DNA from: Acidobacteriota bacterium
Lineage (GTDB): Bacteria > Acidobacteriota > Vicinamibacteria > Vicinamibacterales > UBA2999
Direction: 5' to 3'
Assembly (NCBI GenBank): GCA_021730945.1
Contig: JAKFYH010000003.1
Span: 1 to 64,000, forward strand
Length of the DNA stretch: 64,000 nt
Positions 61,929-64,000 of this stretch are shown here, one piece after another. The notes beneath the pieces are model-generated. The model had not been told where the DNA came from. It saw only the letters and a program-made list of their open reading frames with translations, and ran no database searches. Position 1 is the first letter of the stretch. Each line of letters begins with the position of its first letter. Both the position numbers and the translations under genes were made by a program.

Positions 61929-62201
61929 CTCGTCATCTTAGTTGAGGGCGCGTCGGTGCATCCGACCCGCCGGCCTTGCTCGCCCGGCCTTTCCTCGATC
62001 TGCACGATTAAGCAGTCTCGCCCGTTGGACCGATAAGACGCTGGTAGGCTGGGGTTTGGCCGCCATGCGACCTCGTTCTCACCTATTCGTCGAGCTTGTT
62101 CAAGGCCTGAGCGATAGACTAATATGGCACATAGAGTCGTATTAAGTCGTATTACTCAAGTATCGATTACGATTTTGTCATGTAATCGACAGGGCGAAGC
62201 T
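61929..62201. other. Regulatory region before the calcium-motif lipoprotein
   Basis: 273 bp without a gene. Possible promoter TTGTTC (62096-62101), 18-bp spacer, TAATAT (62120-62125); tandem direct repeat AGTCGTATTA (62135-62144, 62145-62154); perfect inverted repeat TCGATTAC-N11-GTAATCGA (62163-62189); and an AGGG Shine-Dalgarno-like site (62191-62194) before the GTG. Confidence 0.5.
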
Positions 62202-62873
62202 GTGGGCTACCCATCGATATTCGCGACCGGATTGGCGGTGCTGCTTGCCGTTGGGGCGGGGGCTTGTGCGGCGGCGCCGGACACGGGCCGTCGAATCGTG
62301 CCGAGCTACGATGATTTCACCGGCCGGTTAGTGAGGCTCAGTGCCGACCAGGACGGTGATGGCCGCCTCGACCAATGGACCTACCTCGACGGCAATCGGC
62401 CCCTTCGCGGTGAGGCCGACACCGATCGCGACGGCCGCATTGATCGTTGGGAGTATTTTGACGCCCAGGCGGCTCTGGTGTCGATCGGCACGTCGAGCCT
62501 GAACGACGGCATCGAGGACACCTGGACCGAGCCGGCAGCGGCGGCGAATGGGCTGCTGCACGTGGCGTATTCGCGGCGGCGCGATCGCCAGCGCGATCGT
62601 CATGAGTACTTCCGCGGCGCGGTTCTGGAGCGGGTCGAGGAAGACACCAATGCGGATGGCCGCATCGATCGGTGGGAACGCTACGAGGGGGCCGTCCTGC
62701 GGGAGGCCGCGTTTGACACCATGCTGTCGGGTCGTCCGGCCGACCGGCGCGTGCTCTACGACGATCGTGGCCGTTTCATGTATGTCGACGCCGATCCGGA
62801 CGGCGATGGCCGGTTTGTACGTGTGCAAGGTGACGAGGCCGCGCCCGCGCGCCCTCCTGGAGTGTTCGAATGA
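62202..62873 (+). CDS. Lipoprotein with DxDxDG calcium-type repeats
   Basis: 223 aa from GTG 62202 with lipobox LLAVGAGAC. Repeats DQDGDGRLDQW, DTDRDGRIDRW, DTNADGRIDRW and DADPDGDGRF are the EF-hand-like/TSP3 type calcium loops. Stop overlaps the next ATG by 4 bp, so the lipoprotein and the barrel protein are coupled. Confidence 0.78.
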   Translation: MGYPSIFATGLAVLLAVGAGACAAAPDTGRRIVPSYDDFTGRLVRLSADQDGDGRLDQWTYLDGNRPLRGEADTDRDGRIDRWEYFDAQAALVSIGTSSLNDGIEDTWTEPAAAANGLLHVAYSRRRDRQRDRHEYFRGAVLERVEEDTNADGRIDRWERYEGAVLREAAFDTMLSGRPADRRVLYDDRGRFMYVDADPDGDGRFVRVQGDEAAPARPPGVFE

Positions 62874-64000
62874 TGGTTGCGCGACCCGCCCAGATCTCCG
62901 TGGTGCTCGTCCTAATGATCATGGCCCTGCTTGGCGCCCCGGAGGCACTCCACGCCCAGGCGAATGTTGGCACCGGGCCGCTGACCGGAACGCTGGCCGA
63001 GACGGAGCCCACCTCGGGCGTGCTGTCCCTGGGCCGCATCAAGGTCGCGCCCGGCCTGATCATCCGCGAGATCGGGTGGGACTCGAACGTCTTCGACGAG
63101 CCGGACGCCGAGTCGCCGAAGGAGGACTACGTGGCGTCGTTCCAGCCTGACGCGTCGATCTTCACGCGACTCAGGCTGTTCAAGATCTCGGCCTACGCCG
63201 GGTCGGAGTTGACCTACTACAAGAAGTACGCCAGCGAGCAATCGGTGGGCCATGCCTTGCGGGGACGCGTCGACATACTGCTCAGCCGTTTCCGGCCGTT
63301 CATTGGCGGGGGTCAAACCAAGTCGCGGACGCGGCCCAACGGCGAGATCGACGTGCGTGCCAATCGCAAGGAAGAAGAACTCTCCGGCGGCCTGTCGTTC
63401 GACCTGGGTGCGCACTCGCTCGTCTATGTCTCCGCGGTGCAGACCTATAACGGTTTTGAGAGCGCGGTTCAATCCGGCGTCGACCTCGGCGAGTCGCTGA
63501 CGCGTGACAGCTACCTCTATCAGGGTGGTGTCAGGACCGACCTGACGCCGCTGCTCACATTCACGCTGTCGGGCGGACTGCGCGAGGACCGTTTTCGCGC
63601 CGACCCCACCCGCGACAGTGACAGCCTGACCGCCTCCGCGCAATTCGGGTTTGCGCCGCAGGCCGTGGTCAGCGGCGGCGCGACGTTCAGCTACCGCAAG
63701 ATGAAGCCGGTCGACCCGCTGGTCACGCCGTTCGAAGGCATCCTGGGTTCGGTGACGCTGACCTATCCGTTCCTGGAAATCGGCCGCTTCAATTTCAGCC
63801 TGACGCGCAACATCGAGTATTCGTTTGACTCGGTCGAGGCCTATTTCCTCGAAAACACGGCCAACATCGCCTATACCCACCACCTGTTCGGGGTGGTTGA
63901 TGCGCAGGTCCGCGCCGGCCGTTCCTATTTCGACTATAGCGCCCGACCTACCTCGGCCGCCCGGACCGATACCCTGGATACGGTCGCGGGAAGCCTCGGT
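62870..64000 (+). CDS. Outer-membrane beta-barrel protein (C-terminus outside window)
   Basis: 377 codons visible, open to the end. Signal peptide (ISVVLVLMIMALLGAPEALHAQ), then GRIKVAPGLIIREIGWDSNVFDEP, a start typical of large outer-membrane beta-barrels of exopolysaccharide or PEP-CTERM type systems, followed by many amphipathic strands with alternate hydrophobic residues. Role unknown. Confidence 0.82.
   Translation, partial: MMVARPAQISVVLVLMIMALLGAPEALHAQANVGTGPLTGTLAETEPTSGVLSLGRIKVAPGLIIREIGWDSNVFDEPDAESPKEDYVASFQPDASIFTRLRLFKISAYAGSELTYYKKYASEQSVGHALRGRVDILLSRFRPFIGGGQTKSRTRPNGEIDVRANRKEEELSGGLSFDLGAHSLVYVSAVQTYNGFESAVQSGVDLGESLTRDSYLYQGGVRTDLTPLLTFTLSGGLREDRFRADPTRDSDSLTASAQFGFAPQAVVSGGATFSYRKMKPVDPLVTPFEGILGSVTLTYPFLEIGRFNFSLTRNIEYSFDSVEAYFLENTANIAYTHHLFGVVDAQVRAGRSYFDYSARPTSAARTDTLDTVAGSLG

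Overview
The window is 64 kb of a GC-rich bacterial chromosome that is densely coded on both strands. The mix fits a Gram-negative, outer-membrane organism, most plausibly an Acidobacteriota of the Vicinamibacteria type: TamB/Omp85 envelope genes, lipoproteins with lipoboxes, B12-dependent class II ribonucleotide reductase, HslUV plus Lon plus ClpXP, a split acyl-CoA carboxylase and NtrC-type signalling. This taxonomic guess is inference from gene content; no rRNA is present. I see no prophage, insertion sequence, integron or CRISPR array.

Layout. 1-5.4 kb: ABC-F ATPase (cut by the window edge), an HTH-receiver fusion regulator, an ECF sigma/anti-sigma pair with a secreted protein, and a lipoprotein. 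5.4-12.9 kb: amino-acid permease, hslV-hslU, an Fn3-like lipoprotein, a fumarylacetoacetate-hydrolase-family enzyme and the carboxyltransferase of an acyl-CoA carboxylase. 13.2-18.8 kb: a 1868-residue secreted beta-propeller/Ig-repeat protein with a strange D/R/H/K-rich tail that carries a duplicated CX25C module. 18.8-22.2 kb: HAD phosphatase, small secreted protein, then biotin carboxylase and biotin carrier, the missing partners of the carboxyltransferase. 22.2-29.9 kb: tamB, an Omp85 protein and a SurA-like protein without a PPIase domain. 29.9-34.2 kb: CPBP protease and an NtrC-type response regulator/histidine kinase/lipoprotein operon. 34.4-37.6 kb: nrdJ with a long leader and a clear terminator. 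37.6-44.9 kb: VapBC-type toxin-antitoxin, RecQ, alpha/beta hydrolase, DUF547 protein, SDR, a second permease and an OmpA-like protein. 45-48.9 kb: MrfA-like helicase and MrfB-like exonuclease. 48.9-59.2 kb, all minus strand: rpmE, aguA-aguB (agmatine to putrescine), rho, engB, lon, clpX, clpP, tig, then tRNA-Leu(UAG). 59.4-64 kb: two methyltransferase-fold proteins (one apparently an exported lipoprotein), a DNA adenine methylase, and a Dx(D/N)xDG-repeat lipoprotein paired with an outer-membrane beta-barrel that runs off the end.

Two genome-wide habits stand out. First, many genes, on both strands, have a -10-like hexamer (TAGAAT, TATAAT, TACACT and similar) ending only 5-8 nt before the start codon and no Shine-Dalgarno sequence, which points to leaderless mRNAs. 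Second, short tandem or palindromic repeats of several families sit between genes and repeatedly run into the ends of reading frames, adding residues to ABC-F, the NtrC-type regulator, a permease, MrfA, MrfB, agmatine deiminase and Rho. The most striking case is a REP-like palindrome repeated across the mrfA/mrfB junction that is read in frame in both proteins.
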